In this document: piece after piece, positions 45,108 through 53,273 of the stretch
Layout: every line of letters begins with the position of its first letter
Position numbering within the stretch: position 1 is the stretch's first letter
NCBI GenBank assembly: GCA_964472505.1
Contig: CAYYQW010000003.1
Coordinates: forward strand, 34,752 to 98,751
DNA length: 64,000 nucleotides
Reading direction: 5' to 3'
DNA from: JAYEIA01 sp964472505
Lineage (GTDB): Bacteria; Bacteroidota; Bacteroidia; Bacteroidales; JAADGE01
The notes under the pieces: model-generated
Databases searched by the model: none
Told to the model about the DNA's origin: nothing
The model's input: only the letters and a program-made list of their open reading frames with translations
Position numbers and translations under genes: made by a program

Positions 45108-46955
45108 ATGATTAATACTAACCAAAATAATGCCAAAGTTACTGATTTTTTATCATCTGTCTATTTTTGTTCCGACAAAGAAGGCCTGATATCATATATT
45201 TCTCCGGCTGTTGAGCAATCGCACGGTGTATTAGTTTCCGAAATCGCCGGAAAAAGCTCGTTAAAAGTTTTTTTGTTTGATGATTCCGATGAATACGATG
45301 CGTTTATAAATGAAATTTGGACTAAAGAAAAAGTAGCTTCACAGCTGATAAAAAGTAAAAATAAAACAGGCTATTTGCTTTTTTTGAAGATTTCAGCAAA
45401 AATTACTAAAACTGAGTCCGGCAAGTCGTCAATTATTGAAGGTGTTTTCCAAGATGTTACTAAGGCTGTTGTTTCCGGTGTTGTGCCTGATGAGCTTGAG
45501 CAAACTGAAAACGGCAAAAGAAATTTTGAACACGCCGAATTGGTAAGAGCATTGATTGATTCGGGCAACGATGTGATTTTTGCTAAAGATGCCGCCGGAA
45601 AGTTTGTGTTTGTGAATAAAACCTTTTCGGAACTGGCCGGCATGTCACAAAATGAAATTGCCGGAAAGACCGGCAACGAGATTATTACTTTCAGTAATCG
45701 AATGGCTGTTGAGGAATTCTGTTCATTGCGCTATCCTATGAAAAGGCGCTCCTATATCTCTGTTACACTTATGGATGATTCGGTTGAATACTTTTTGCCG
45801 GATGTGAAGCAGGTAAAACTCCAATCTTACGAGAAACCTTTGGTTTTGATAACGGCGCGTAATGTTACACCCATAGCCAAGGCCGAGATGGCCATGTCGA
45901 AAATTAATGATACGCTCAGCGATATGGTTTCAAAGCGCACCGAACAATTAGAATTAAGTAATAGGAATTTTAGTGTGCTTTTTGAAAAGGGTAATGAAAT
46001 TAAATTTTTAACTCGTCCTAACGGTAAAATTTTAAAAACCAATGAAAAAGCAAGAACTATTTTTTGCGTTTCCGAGAAGGAAATGACGGATTTGAATATT
46101 ACCGATATTTTGGAGAAGGATTATTATATAAAGCGGCAAAAGATTACCGAAGCCATGGAAAAAAAAGGCAGCGCATCCTTTGAAGGACGCTTGCACACGG
46201 CCGAGGGAGAGTTAATGCCTGTGGAAGTAAATTCGGTTAAAGTTAACTATGAAGGCGGTCCGGCATACTACGCCACGGCCCGAAATATTTCGCACCGAAA
46301 AGAAGCACAACGCAAAGTACTTCAGGCAATTCTAATTACGGAAGAAACCGAGCGCAAACGCTTTGCAAAAGAACTGCACGATGGCTTGGGAGCTTTGATT
46401 TCTGCCATAAAAATGTATATTGACTTGCTTTTGGAAAAGAAAATATCAGAAGACAGGGTGCCGGCTATTTTAAAGAGTGCTAAAGACTTAGTGGATGAAG
46501 CAGCTTTTTCGGCGCGTGAGATTGCCAATAACATAAAGCCCCACATGCTTTCAAATTTCGGACTTGAAGCCTCGCTTAAGGAGTTTATACATAAAGTTGA
46601 TAAAACCCGGGATATTAAAGTCAAACTGTTTTATGATAATTTTTCCGGCAAATTGGAAGATGAAGTGGAGATTACCGTTTACAGAATAATTACGGAACTT
46701 GTCAATAATACCTTAAAGTATGCAGAGGCTTCCGATTTACGCATTGTTTTGCGTAAAAAGGGTGAAAAATTTACCATGATGTATTCCGACAACGGAAAAG
46801 GCTTTGACCTGGACACTATGCTTCAATCGGAAAACCGCGGCAACGGTGTTAAAAACCTGATTGCCAGAAGCGAAAACTTAAATGCCAATTTACGTTTGGC
46901 TGCTGTCCCGGGAAAAGGTATATTTGTGCGCCTGAAAAGTGATTTGGCAATATAA
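45108..46955 (+). CDS. Multi-PAS sensor histidine kinase (HisKA_3, NarL-type partner)
   Basis: This 615-residue protein has no membrane segment and is probably a cytoplasmic sensor. It has PAS domains at about 10-115, 150-265 and 290-395, joined by a coiled coil (KINDTLSDMVSKRTEQLEL). The dimerisation domain carries His424 in ERKRFAKELHDGLG, the HisKA_3 signature. The ATPase domain has ITELVNNTLKYAEAS, DNGKGFDLDTM and GNGVKNLIARSENL. It is divergent from the tandem-receiver gene and followed by its likely partner regulator at 47060. Confidence 0.93.
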   Translation: MINTNQNNAKVTDFLSSVYFCSDKEGLISYISPAVEQSHGVLVSEIAGKSSLKVFLFDDSDEYDAFINEIWTKEKVASQLIKSKNKTGYLLFLKISAKITKTESGKSSIIEGVFQDVTKAVVSGVVPDELEQTENGKRNFEHAELVRALIDSGNDVIFAKDAAGKFVFVNKTFSELAGMSQNEIAGKTGNEIITFSNRMAVEEFCSLRYPMKRRSYISVTLMDDSVEYFLPDVKQVKLQSYEKPLVLITARNVTPIAKAEMAMSKINDTLSDMVSKRTEQLELSNRNFSVLFEKGNEIKFLTRPNGKILKTNEKARTIFCVSEKEMTDLNITDILEKDYYIKRQKITEAMEKKGSASFEGRLHTAEGELMPVEVNSVKVNYEGGPAYYATARNISHRKEAQRKVLQAILITEETERKRFAKELHDGLGALISAIKMYIDLLLEKKISEDRVPAILKSAKDLVDEAAFSAREIANNIKPHMLSNFGLEASLKEFIHKVDKTRDIKVKLFYDNFSGKLEDEVEITVYRIITELVNNTLKYAEASDLRIVLRKKGEKFTMMYSDNGKGFDLDTMLQSENRGNGVKNLIARSENLNANLRLAAVPGKGIFVRLKSDLAI

Positions 46956-47059
46956 GAATTTAGAGTAAAACTCAGATTTATTTATCGAGATTCTTGCTGT
47001 AGAATTTTTACACAATCAACAGCAACTATTAGGGTATTCTTTAACATTAAAGCGGATTA

Positions 47060-47713
47060 ATGAGCAAAAGAGACATTTCAGTAATTATTGCAGACGACCA
47101 TAAAATATTCAGAGACGGATTCAAAATAGTTTTAGAAAGTATCGGCGGATTAAATCTTATAGCCGAAGCAAATGACGGAAATGAGTTTCTTGAAATTTTT
47201 TCAGGAACGAAACCCGATTTGGTTTTTCTGGACCTTAAAATGCCTAAACTTGACGGACTTGAGCTGGTAAAAGAAATACGAAAAGTTTCCAAAGATATTA
47301 AAATTATTGTTCTTACCGCCATTGAAGATTCCAAAAGTGTAGCTGAAGTGATAGAAAACGGCGCTGACGGCTTTTTGCTTAAATCAGCAGATTATAAAAC
47401 CATAGAAGAAGCCGTAAATACTGTTTTAAATGGTAAAAGCTATTTTTCGGAAGATATTTTAGATGCTTATCTCGCAAGACGAAATGCAGGAAGAAAAAAG
47501 GAATCAAGGAATGTCCCGAAATTTACCAAGCGAGAAATGCAAGTTTTGGAATTGGTATGCAGGGGTTCATCAGTTCCCGAAATTGGTGATCAACTTCAAA
47601 TAAGCAAGCGAACCGTAGAGAAGCATAAATCAAATATTATGAATAAAGCCGAAGTTCGGAGTACTTCAGAGCTCATTGTTTTTGCTTTCAAAGAGGGTTT
47701 AACAAATGTTTAA
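47060..47713 (+). CDS. NarL/FixJ-type response regulator
   Basis: This 217-residue regulator has a receiver domain (about 5-125, acceptor Asp58 in LVFLDLKMPK) and a LuxR-type helix-turn-helix (about 150-212; TKREMQVLELVCRGSSVPEI, KRTVEKHKSNIMNK). It is the expected partner of the HisKA_3 kinase 104 bases upstream. It is followed after 20 bases by the ROK kinase gene, perhaps in one transcript. Confidence 0.95.
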   Translation: MSKRDISVIIADDHKIFRDGFKIVLESIGGLNLIAEANDGNEFLEIFSGTKPDLVFLDLKMPKLDGLELVKEIRKVSKDIKIIVLTAIEDSKSVAEVIENGADGFLLKSADYKTIEEAVNTVLNGKSYFSEDILDAYLARRNAGRKKESRNVPKFTKREMQVLELVCRGSSVPEIGDQLQISKRTVEKHKSNIMNKAEVRSTSELIVFAFKEGLTNV

Positions 47714-47733
47714 TTATAAAGCGTATTGCAAAA

Positions 47734-48699
47734 ATGGATAAAGTTGCAGTTGGTGTGGATATAGGAGGTACCAATACAGCCATAGCGCTGATTGATGAAA
47801 AGGGTAAAGTGTTGGCTGAGAGTACCATGCCAACCGGAGGCTATGGTTCAGCCGAAGTTTTTGTTGAAGAGTTAGCCATGCACGTACGAATGATTCTTAC
47901 TGCTTTTCAAAATCAATATCAGCCGGAAGGTGTGGGAATAGGTGTTCCAAACGGCGATTATTTTAACGGAACCGTAAGTCGTGCTCCGAATTTGGAGTGG
48001 GAAGGAACGGTGCCTTTAGAGGCTTTGGTACAAAAAGCACTTGATTTGCCGGTTAAGATTACGAATGACGCTAATGCCGGTGCTCTTGGCGAGATGCTTT
48101 ACGGTGCGGCTGTTGATATGAAAGATTTTGCTTTTATCACTTTAGGAACCGGTTTGGGCAGCGGAATAGTAAGCAAAGGAGAATTGCTGTACGGGCACGA
48201 CAGTTTTGCCGGTGAAATGGGGCATTTGATTGTTAAAGAAAACGGAAGGCTTTGTGCCTGCGGAAGACGCGGTTGCCTTGAAACTTATGTATCTGCAACC
48301 GGCATACGCAGAACTGCTTCCGAACTCTTAGCGCATTATAATATGCATTCCGAATTGGGCGGTATTCCTTATGCGGAATTATCATCAAAACGTATTTATG
48401 AGGCCGCGCTATCGGGCGATACCATTGCCTTAAGAGCTTTTGATCTTACGGCCGAAATACTTGGTATAGCTTTGGCTAATCTGGTTGCTCTTTTATCACC
48501 TGAGGCGATTTTCTTGTTCGGAGGCTTAGCCAATGCAGGAAATATACTTCTGGAGCCCGTAAAAAAATACATGGAGGATAATTTGTTGTATTTATATAAA
48601 AATAAAATCAAGCTGTTATCTTCAAAGTTACCTGACGGACATGCTGCTGTATTAGGTGCCGCTGCACTTATTCGTAAAGAAATTCAAAAGCAGAATTGA
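47734..48699 (+). CDS. ROK-family sugar kinase (glucokinase-like)
   Basis: This 321-residue enzyme probably phosphorylates glucose or a related hexose with ATP. The ATP-binding motif is VGVDIGGTNTAIALID at the N-terminus. KITNDANAGALGEMLYG contains the catalytic Asp and TLGTGLGSGIVSKGELLYGH follows. The zinc motif is CACGRRGCLETYVSATGI. The length fits ROK glucokinases. It is closely linked to the response regulator gene and ends at a bidirectional terminator. Confidence 0.92.
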   Translation: MDKVAVGVDIGGTNTAIALIDEKGKVLAESTMPTGGYGSAEVFVEELAMHVRMILTAFQNQYQPEGVGIGVPNGDYFNGTVSRAPNLEWEGTVPLEALVQKALDLPVKITNDANAGALGEMLYGAAVDMKDFAFITLGTGLGSGIVSKGELLYGHDSFAGEMGHLIVKENGRLCACGRRGCLETYVSATGIRRTASELLAHYNMHSELGGIPYAELSSKRIYEAALSGDTIALRAFDLTAEILGIALANLVALLSPEAIFLFGGLANAGNILLEPVKKYMEDNLLYLYKNKIKLLSSKLPDGHAAVLGAAALIRKEIQKQN

Positions 48700-48730
48700 T
48701 AAGCGGCAGGTCTGAGATAATTATTGAATA

Positions 48731-48773
48731 AAAAAAAAGCCGGCTAAAAGCCGGCTTTGAGATTTTTACTAAA
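48731..48773. terminator. Bidirectional terminator between the ROK kinase and cold-shock genes
   Basis: A perfect 10-base stem pairs AAAGCCGGCT (48736-48745) with AGCCGGCTTT (48749-48758). Eight A residues precede it, giving a strong U-run for the minus-strand gene, and TTTGAGATTTTT follows for the plus strand. Confidence 0.88.
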
Positions 48774-48781
48774 AAAAGAAC

Positions 48782-48973
48782 TTAGACGAGTTTAACATCT
48801 ATAGCGTTTAGACCTTTACGTCCCTCTTTTAATTCAAATGTAACTTGGTCGTTTTCTTTGATTTCATCAATCAAACCTGTAACGTGAACAAAATATTCTT
48901 CTTTTGTTTCGTCATCGACTACAAATCCATAACCTTTGGATTCGTTGAAAAATTTTACTGTACCTTCTTTCAT
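48782..48973 (-). CDS. Cold-shock-domain protein
   Basis: This 63-residue nucleic-acid-binding beta-barrel is likely an RNA chaperone. The RNP1-type motif KGYGFVV and RNP2-type YFVHVTGL are both visible, after the standard start MKEGTVKFFNESKG. It is complete for a Csp. It has a consensus promoter and a short leader of about 36 bases. Confidence 0.96.
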   Translation of the reverse strand: MKEGTVKFFNESKGYGFVVDDETKEEYFVHVTGLIDEIKENDQVTFELKEGRKGLNAIDVKLV

Positions 48974-49014
48974 AATAATAAATAAATAATGTAATTAAAA
49001 TAGACTAATTGGCA

Positions 49015-49045
49015 CAAAGGTAAGCATAAAAAATTACTGTGCAAG
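49015..49045 (-). promoter_or_regulatory. Promoter of the cold-shock gene
   Basis: TTG at 49044-49042 and TACCTTTG at 49022-49015 on the minus strand, separated by 19 bases, match the Bacteroidota consensus. Confidence 0.75.
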
Positions 49046-49083
49046 AAATTTTTGCTAAAGCTGTGAATTTTATTATTAAAAAA

Positions 49084-49166
49084 ACAAGATGCCTTCCAAG
49101 AACCGCTGATTATATGATAATGAGAGTTATACGTTTTCAACTTTTTCTCCTGAAGAGGCATCTTGT
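49084..49166. repeat. 83-bp element with terminal inverted repeats
   Basis: ACAAGATGCC (49084-49093) is perfectly inverted at 49157-49166, and the pairing continues for three more bases with one bulge. The interior (about 60 bases) has no clear gene. It lies between the cold-shock promoter and the stop of the H-like gene. It may be a mini-element or a long-looped transcript end. Confidence 0.5.
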
Positions 49167-49198
49167 CTAATAAATTTGAGAACTAAGGTACTGTTAGT

Positions 49199-49912
49199 TT
49201 ACAAAGCCGGGTTTAAAAATTCTTTTTGGAAATTTTTCCAAACATTTTCCGGGAGTAATGAGAGCGTCTCGGCTGCCAGTTCACCACCGTCTTGCAATAC
49301 GGTTGCACCGCCGGATTCTTTAGCGTAAGTTTCCGATAAGAAATCTTTAAAACGCGTTACTTCATTTCTCGACCAGTCTTTTGCTTCATCGGCAAACAAA
49401 TGGTCTTTGGTGTCATTTTTCCAGTCGTGTGGTTTCACTTTGTAAATCCAACCTTTTCCGTAAGGATCTTCGGTCAGAAGCTCAGGAAGCTCACTCAGGG
49501 CTTCATTGGTTTTTTTGATTTCGCCGGACACCGGTGCTACCAGCTGAAGGCGTTTACCGTCTTTTTCGGCTTCGGCCAAAACTTCGCCTTTTTTTACAAA
49601 ATCGCCGGCTTGTTTGAGGTATTTAAGATTAACGGCTCCGGTGAGTTGTACCAGAAAATCATCGGCACCTACTGCGGCCGTACCGTTTTTCTCAAGAAAT
49701 GTCCAAGTGTGGGCTTTGTCGTAATAAATGCCTTCCGGAATACGTAATTTCTCAAAAGAGAAAAACTCCATAACTTTTTGTACGCCTCTTTTTACTGCGG
49801 GCGATTTAATCAGATAAATCCAAAAAGGGATCAATGCCATAAAAAATACGATGACTGCAATATATTCGATACCTTTAGTTTCGAAGATATTTGTGTAGCT
49901 AAATCCGTCCAT
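49199..49912 (-). CDS. Membrane-anchored glycine-cleavage-H-like protein (distal copy)
   Basis: This 237-residue protein has a membrane helix at about 16-36 followed by a domain resembling the H-protein: GIYYDKAHTWTFLEKNGTA, VGADDFLVQLTG, GDFVKKGEVLAEAE and LVAPVSGEIKKTNEAL. In true H-proteins the lipoyl lysine sits eight residues before the P of APVSG. Here that position is Gly, and a Lys is one residue off (EKDGKRLQL), so lipoylation is doubtful. It is the last gene of a four-gene operon with NrfD-like and ferredoxin subunits, probably as an accessory subunit of that membrane complex. Confidence 0.8.
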   Translation of the reverse strand: MDGFSYTNIFETKGIEYIAVIVFFMALIPFWIYLIKSPAVKRGVQKVMEFFSFEKLRIPEGIYYDKAHTWTFLEKNGTAAVGADDFLVQLTGAVNLKYLKQAGDFVKKGEVLAEAEKDGKRLQLVAPVSGEIKKTNEALSELPELLTEDPYGKGWIYKVKPHDWKNDTKDHLFADEAKDWSRNEVTRFKDFLSETYAKESGGATVLQDGGELAAETLSLLPENVWKNFQKEFLNPAL

Positions 49913-49959
49913 AATGTATAGTTTTTAATTGTTTATAATTCGTGTTATACTAATTATTA

Positions 49960-51183
49960 TTAATGATTTGAAAATTTGGCCCAAAGGGGCGAATCCGAAA
50001 TAACGGGCATGCGTCGGATAATCCAACGGAATATAAGTATTTGTCCAAATATTACCGCAAAGGTAACTACAACTTCTTTCCAAGAAGGAATATAAGGCAC
50101 GGCTGCCTGCCAGTCATAAGTAATTACCGATACATTCATACGATTAAGTATAATGCCTATAATTGTGAGTATGGCGGCTGTTTTTACCATTTTTACGCTT
50201 TCTTTTTTGTAGCTGTATATGAACAGGAACATCGGAATTAGAACAAAGCCTATCAATTCAAGCAAATACCAGAGGCCGTATCCCGTTCCGAGAAGTCCCC
50301 AGTGTTGTCCGTGAATGAATACAATGGCTTGCAGAAAAAAGTAAGCGAACATGGCACCTGTACATATTTTAGCCAAACTAAAAATAATGCGGTTGCGTTT
50401 TCTGAAGTGTTCTTCGGTTTGTTTGCCTCTGAATACTTTTTCGCTAATCATACCTTCGAAAATTATCATAGCCATTCCTGCAAATATACTGGATACTAAG
50501 AATAATATGGGTATAAATTCATTGTACCAAAGCGGATGAATTTTTTCGCTTGCCATAAGAAATAAAGCACCTAAGCCGGATTGGTGAAGTATTGAAAGCG
50601 TAATTCCGAAAATTACGGCTCCTATGGTCATGCCGGTGAGAATTTTATGCGCTCGTTTGGCACCGACCCATTCGGCCACGGCGGGAGAAAACTCAATAAG
50701 TTGAGCCACTACATAAAGCAGGAAGTGCCAGGCTACCAAAAACAGTACCGAGCTTGCGCCAAAATCGTTTCCTATAATTGGGTTTATAATGTTCCAAGGC
50801 TTACCCAAGTCCAAAATAAGGGCAATGGCATAGAATGTATAAGCGAGAAAACCGTTCAGAACTGTTATTCGAACCAGTGGTTTAAACCGTTTTACATTCA
50901 ATATGTAAACAATGAAAGTCGTAACATAAGCACCGCCGGCAAAAGCTACGCCCGTTACTACATTAAAGCCTTTCCAAAGACCCCAAGGGGTTTCTTGCGT
51001 AAGATTACTTACAGCTCCTAAGCCGTTAATAAAACGGTCAATGAGAAGGATGATAGCGGTAATTATTACCACAGCCGATATAATATTAAAAGGAGTGATA
51101 ATTTTCCCTTTAGGTTTTAACTCACTTAACCAGAATTTAAAAAATGATTGTTTCTCTTTTGTCATTGTAGTAGTATTATTCAT
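49960..51183 (-). CDS. NrfD/PsrC-type membrane quinone-interacting subunit
   Basis: This 407-residue inner-membrane protein has about ten hydrophobic helices, starting at the ATG at 51183 (MNNTTT). This start overlaps the ferredoxin stop by 8 bases, and a longer frame would begin 15 codons earlier. Segments such as ETPWGLWKGFNVVTGVAFAGG, KPWNIINPIIGNDFGASSVL and HQSGLGALFLMA are the NrfD/PsrC/HybB pattern. Such subunits pass electrons between quinone and a ferredoxin-like partner, and may pump ions. The partner is encoded directly upstream. Confidence 0.92.
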   Translation of the reverse strand: MNNTTTMTKEKQSFFKFWLSELKPKGKIITPFNIISAVVIITAIILLIDRFINGLGAVSNLTQETPWGLWKGFNVVTGVAFAGGAYVTTFIVYILNVKRFKPLVRITVLNGFLAYTFYAIALILDLGKPWNIINPIIGNDFGASSVLFLVAWHFLLYVVAQLIEFSPAVAEWVGAKRAHKILTGMTIGAVIFGITLSILHQSGLGALFLMASEKIHPLWYNEFIPILFLVSSIFAGMAMIIFEGMISEKVFRGKQTEEHFRKRNRIIFSLAKICTGAMFAYFFLQAIVFIHGQHWGLLGTGYGLWYLLELIGFVLIPMFLFIYSYKKESVKMVKTAAILTIIGIILNRMNVSVITYDWQAAVPYIPSWKEVVVTFAVIFGQILIFRWIIRRMPVISDSPLWAKFSNH

Positions 51184-52042
51184 TATCAGTTTCCTCCTCT
51201 TCGTTTTGGTTATTCTTTGTTGCTTCATATATGCCCAATAAAGCGGGGGGCAATAATAAAAATACGGATGGTACGCTGTACAGGAAGCCTTTAGTGAGTT
51301 TTGGGTAAGCTTCGCGTTTTATTTCGGTATTGAATCCTATTTCATCGAAGGGAGCGGATGATATGTATATGAACGATGTGCCGCCGGCATGATTTTCTCC
51401 GTAAATTTCATTTACGTATGTGTCGGGATTTTCGGCAATGCGTTTATGAGCTTCGGCAATCATTTCGCGTCGTGTTCCAAAAGTTAATGCGCCTGTGGGA
51501 CAGTTGGAAACGCAAGCAGGCGTTCCGCCTTCAAGGGTTCTCTCTGAACACATGTCGCATTTTACAATTTTCGGGTTCCATTCGTTATATTCAAACTTAG
51601 GAACTTCAAAGGGGCAGGAAATCATGCAGTAACGGCAGCCCATACATTTGTCGGAGCGCCATACTACCGGGCCTTCTTTGGTTTTTACGATAGCTTTTGT
51701 CAGACAAGCTGCCGCACAAGCCGGTTCGTTACAATGCATGCATTGTTTTTTTACGTAGGTCTCGCCTGCTTCGGTTTCAAAGGCATTTACTACCGTTCTG
51801 CGGTCGGGGCCGGTTTTGCGTTCAACCCCCACTTCCGGAAAGTCTTCGGGCATTTCAAAACCGTGTTCCTCTGCACAACCCATTTCGCAGCCTTGGCATG
51901 CAATACATAAGGTAGAATCAACCAATACGGCTTTGAATTCTTTACGTTCTTCCGAAGCCTCTTTACCCATAACATTGCCTGCTGCTAAGGTGAGACCCAA
52001 ACCGCCCAGGGTTTTTAGAAAATCTCTTCGATTTAGACTCAT
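51176..52042 (-). CDS. Tat-exported ferredoxin subunit with four 4Fe-4S sites (HybA/HmcB-like)
   Basis: This 288-residue electron-transfer subunit starts with a twin-arginine signal (NRRDFLKTLGGLGLTLAAG). Four cysteine clusters follow: CIACQGCEMGC, CMHCNEPACAAAC, CMGCRYCMISCPF and CDMC...CVSNCPTG. A C-terminal hydrophobic helix (FLYSVPSVFLLLPPALLGIY) anchors it, as in HybA and HmcB. It should sit on the outer face of the inner membrane next to the NrfD-like subunit. It overlaps the NrfD gene by 8 bases. Confidence 0.93.
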   Translation of the reverse strand: MSLNRRDFLKTLGGLGLTLAAGNVMGKEASEERKEFKAVLVDSTLCIACQGCEMGCAEEHGFEMPEDFPEVGVERKTGPDRRTVVNAFETEAGETYVKKQCMHCNEPACAAACLTKAIVKTKEGPVVWRSDKCMGCRYCMISCPFEVPKFEYNEWNPKIVKCDMCSERTLEGGTPACVSNCPTGALTFGTRREMIAEAHKRIAENPDTYVNEIYGENHAGGTSFIYISSAPFDEIGFNTEIKREAYPKLTKGFLYSVPSVFLLLPPALLGIYEATKNNQNEEEETDNE

Positions 52043-52098
52043 AATTATCGTGTATTTAGTGTGTTATAAAAAGAAATGCATTTCAATTATTTATAAGT

Positions 52099-52788
52099 TT
52101 ATTTTACCCGATCCAGAAAGTCGTTTTGGAACATTTCCCATTCGTGAGGTTCTAACTCGCTGAGCAAGTCTTCGAGCAATTCACCACCGTCTTGCAGAAC
52201 GACCATGCCGGGCTCAAGTTGTTTTGTGCTGAGTACCGAAGCAATAAAGTCTTTCAGGCGTGCAAATTCGTTTTTCACCCATTCTTTGTATTTGTCGCCT
52301 ACGAGCAACAACTGAATTTCGCGCAGCCAGTTGCTTGGTTCAATTTCGTATAGCCAACCTTGCACATAGGGTGATGATTTTAATTGTCCGGCATTACGCT
52401 CAAGGCTGTTATTCTGAGATTTTATTACACCGGAGATTGGGGCTTTTATGGTTAAGCGTTTTCCGTTCTGAATGAGGGAAACTAAAGGTTCGCCTTTGCT
52501 TATGCGGTCGCCTTCATTTTTTAGATTGATTCGAGTTGGCTTGCCGGTTACTTTAAGCAAAAAATCATCGATACCTACCTTAACACGTCCGTTTTGTTTC
52601 ATAAAAGCCCAAGAATGACTTTTGTCGTAATATAATCCTTCGGGAGCTGCTACCGAATCTTCACTGAAAATGCGAGGAGATTCGACGGCCGTCTGTGTTG
52701 CTTCAGACTTTTTTTTTTCGCTAAAATGTATTACAGCATTTATGCCGATACAAAGTGCTAAGAATGCTAAAATTACTAAGAGTGCCAT
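52099..52788 (-). CDS. Membrane-anchored glycine-cleavage-H-like protein (proximal copy)
   Basis: This 229-residue protein is the first gene of the operon. It has an N-terminal membrane helix (about 1-21), then an H-like domain: GLYYDKSHSWAFMKQNGRV, VGIDDFLLKVTG, GDRISKGEPLVSLIQNGKRL and IKAPISGVIKSQNNSL. It is a diverged paralogue of the distal copy and shares its C-terminal motif VLQDGGEL. The lipoyl-lysine position is again not lysine (Gly, with Lys one residue off). Both copies together frame the redox core, suggesting one copy each side or a heterodimer. Confidence 0.8.
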   Translation of the reverse strand: MALLVILAFLALCIGINAVIHFSEKKKSEATQTAVESPRIFSEDSVAAPEGLYYDKSHSWAFMKQNGRVKVGIDDFLLKVTGKPTRINLKNEGDRISKGEPLVSLIQNGKRLTIKAPISGVIKSQNNSLERNAGQLKSSPYVQGWLYEIEPSNWLREIQLLLVGDKYKEWVKNEFARLKDFIASVLSTKQLEPGMVVLQDGGELLEDLLSELEPHEWEMFQNDFLDRVK

Positions 52789-53078
52789 AATTGTATTTTT
52801 TAGATGTTTATAATTTCAATTTTTCACTATTAGTATTTCAATATGCGTGCCAAAACTTGCAAAGCCCTCAGAAACAACAAGTTAAAGACTTTATTAAGGC
52901 TCTGAATTTGCGATAAACTGTTGAATTTTTCAACATATGTTTAAGCAAATTCGCTTAGTCGTCTGATTGTTAATAATATAAACTGAGTGTTGAATAATAT
53001 TACAGTTGTTGAATTTTGCGACAGTTGCTTTGAAAGCATTACTATAAGCGGCCTTTTTCAGAATATTTTTTAGTACTG

Positions 53079-53206
53079 CCTTAAATCCGCAAGCCTTTAA
53101 GTGAAAGGGTTAATAGTCAGGGCTTGACATCCAAAAATCTCATTTGTATAAATGAATGCAACTACTTATAAATGAACAATTCAACCCCTGACTTACGGAT
53201 TTTAGG
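53079..53206. repeat. 128-bp inverted-repeat element
   Basis: The ends 53079-53089 and 53196-53206 are inverted copies over 11 bases with one mismatch. Inside, GTCAGGG (53116-53122) pairs with CCCTGAC (53186-53192), and CATTTGTATAAATG (53141-53154) is palindromic. The left arm carries about 23 extra bases relative to the right arm. It fills part of a 485-base gene-free region. It may be a small mobile element or a structured RNA. Confidence 0.5.
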
Positions 53207-53212
53207 CTTTAT

Positions 53213-53242
53213 AAAAAAACAGCTCGAAATTATTTCGAGCTG
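53213..53242 (-). terminator. Terminator of the second chemoreceptor gene
   Basis: A perfect stem of 10 bases (CAGCTCGAAA with TTTCGAGCTG, 53220-53242) is followed on the minus strand by seven U residues. It begins 32 bases past the stop codon. Confidence 0.85.
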
Positions 53243-53273
53243 AATAGATTAAACAAATATTTTAGAATTATTG

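Noticed and set aside
48970..49161. 63-codon minus-strand ORF upstream of the cold-shock gene
   Set aside because: It overlaps the cold-shock promoter and an inverted repeat and has a composition typical of translated non-coding DNA.
49199..52788. The H-like genes as part of the glycine cleavage system with gcvT
   Set aside because: They are membrane-anchored, lack the lipoyl lysine at the usual position and are in an operon with redox subunits 37 kb away from gcvT.
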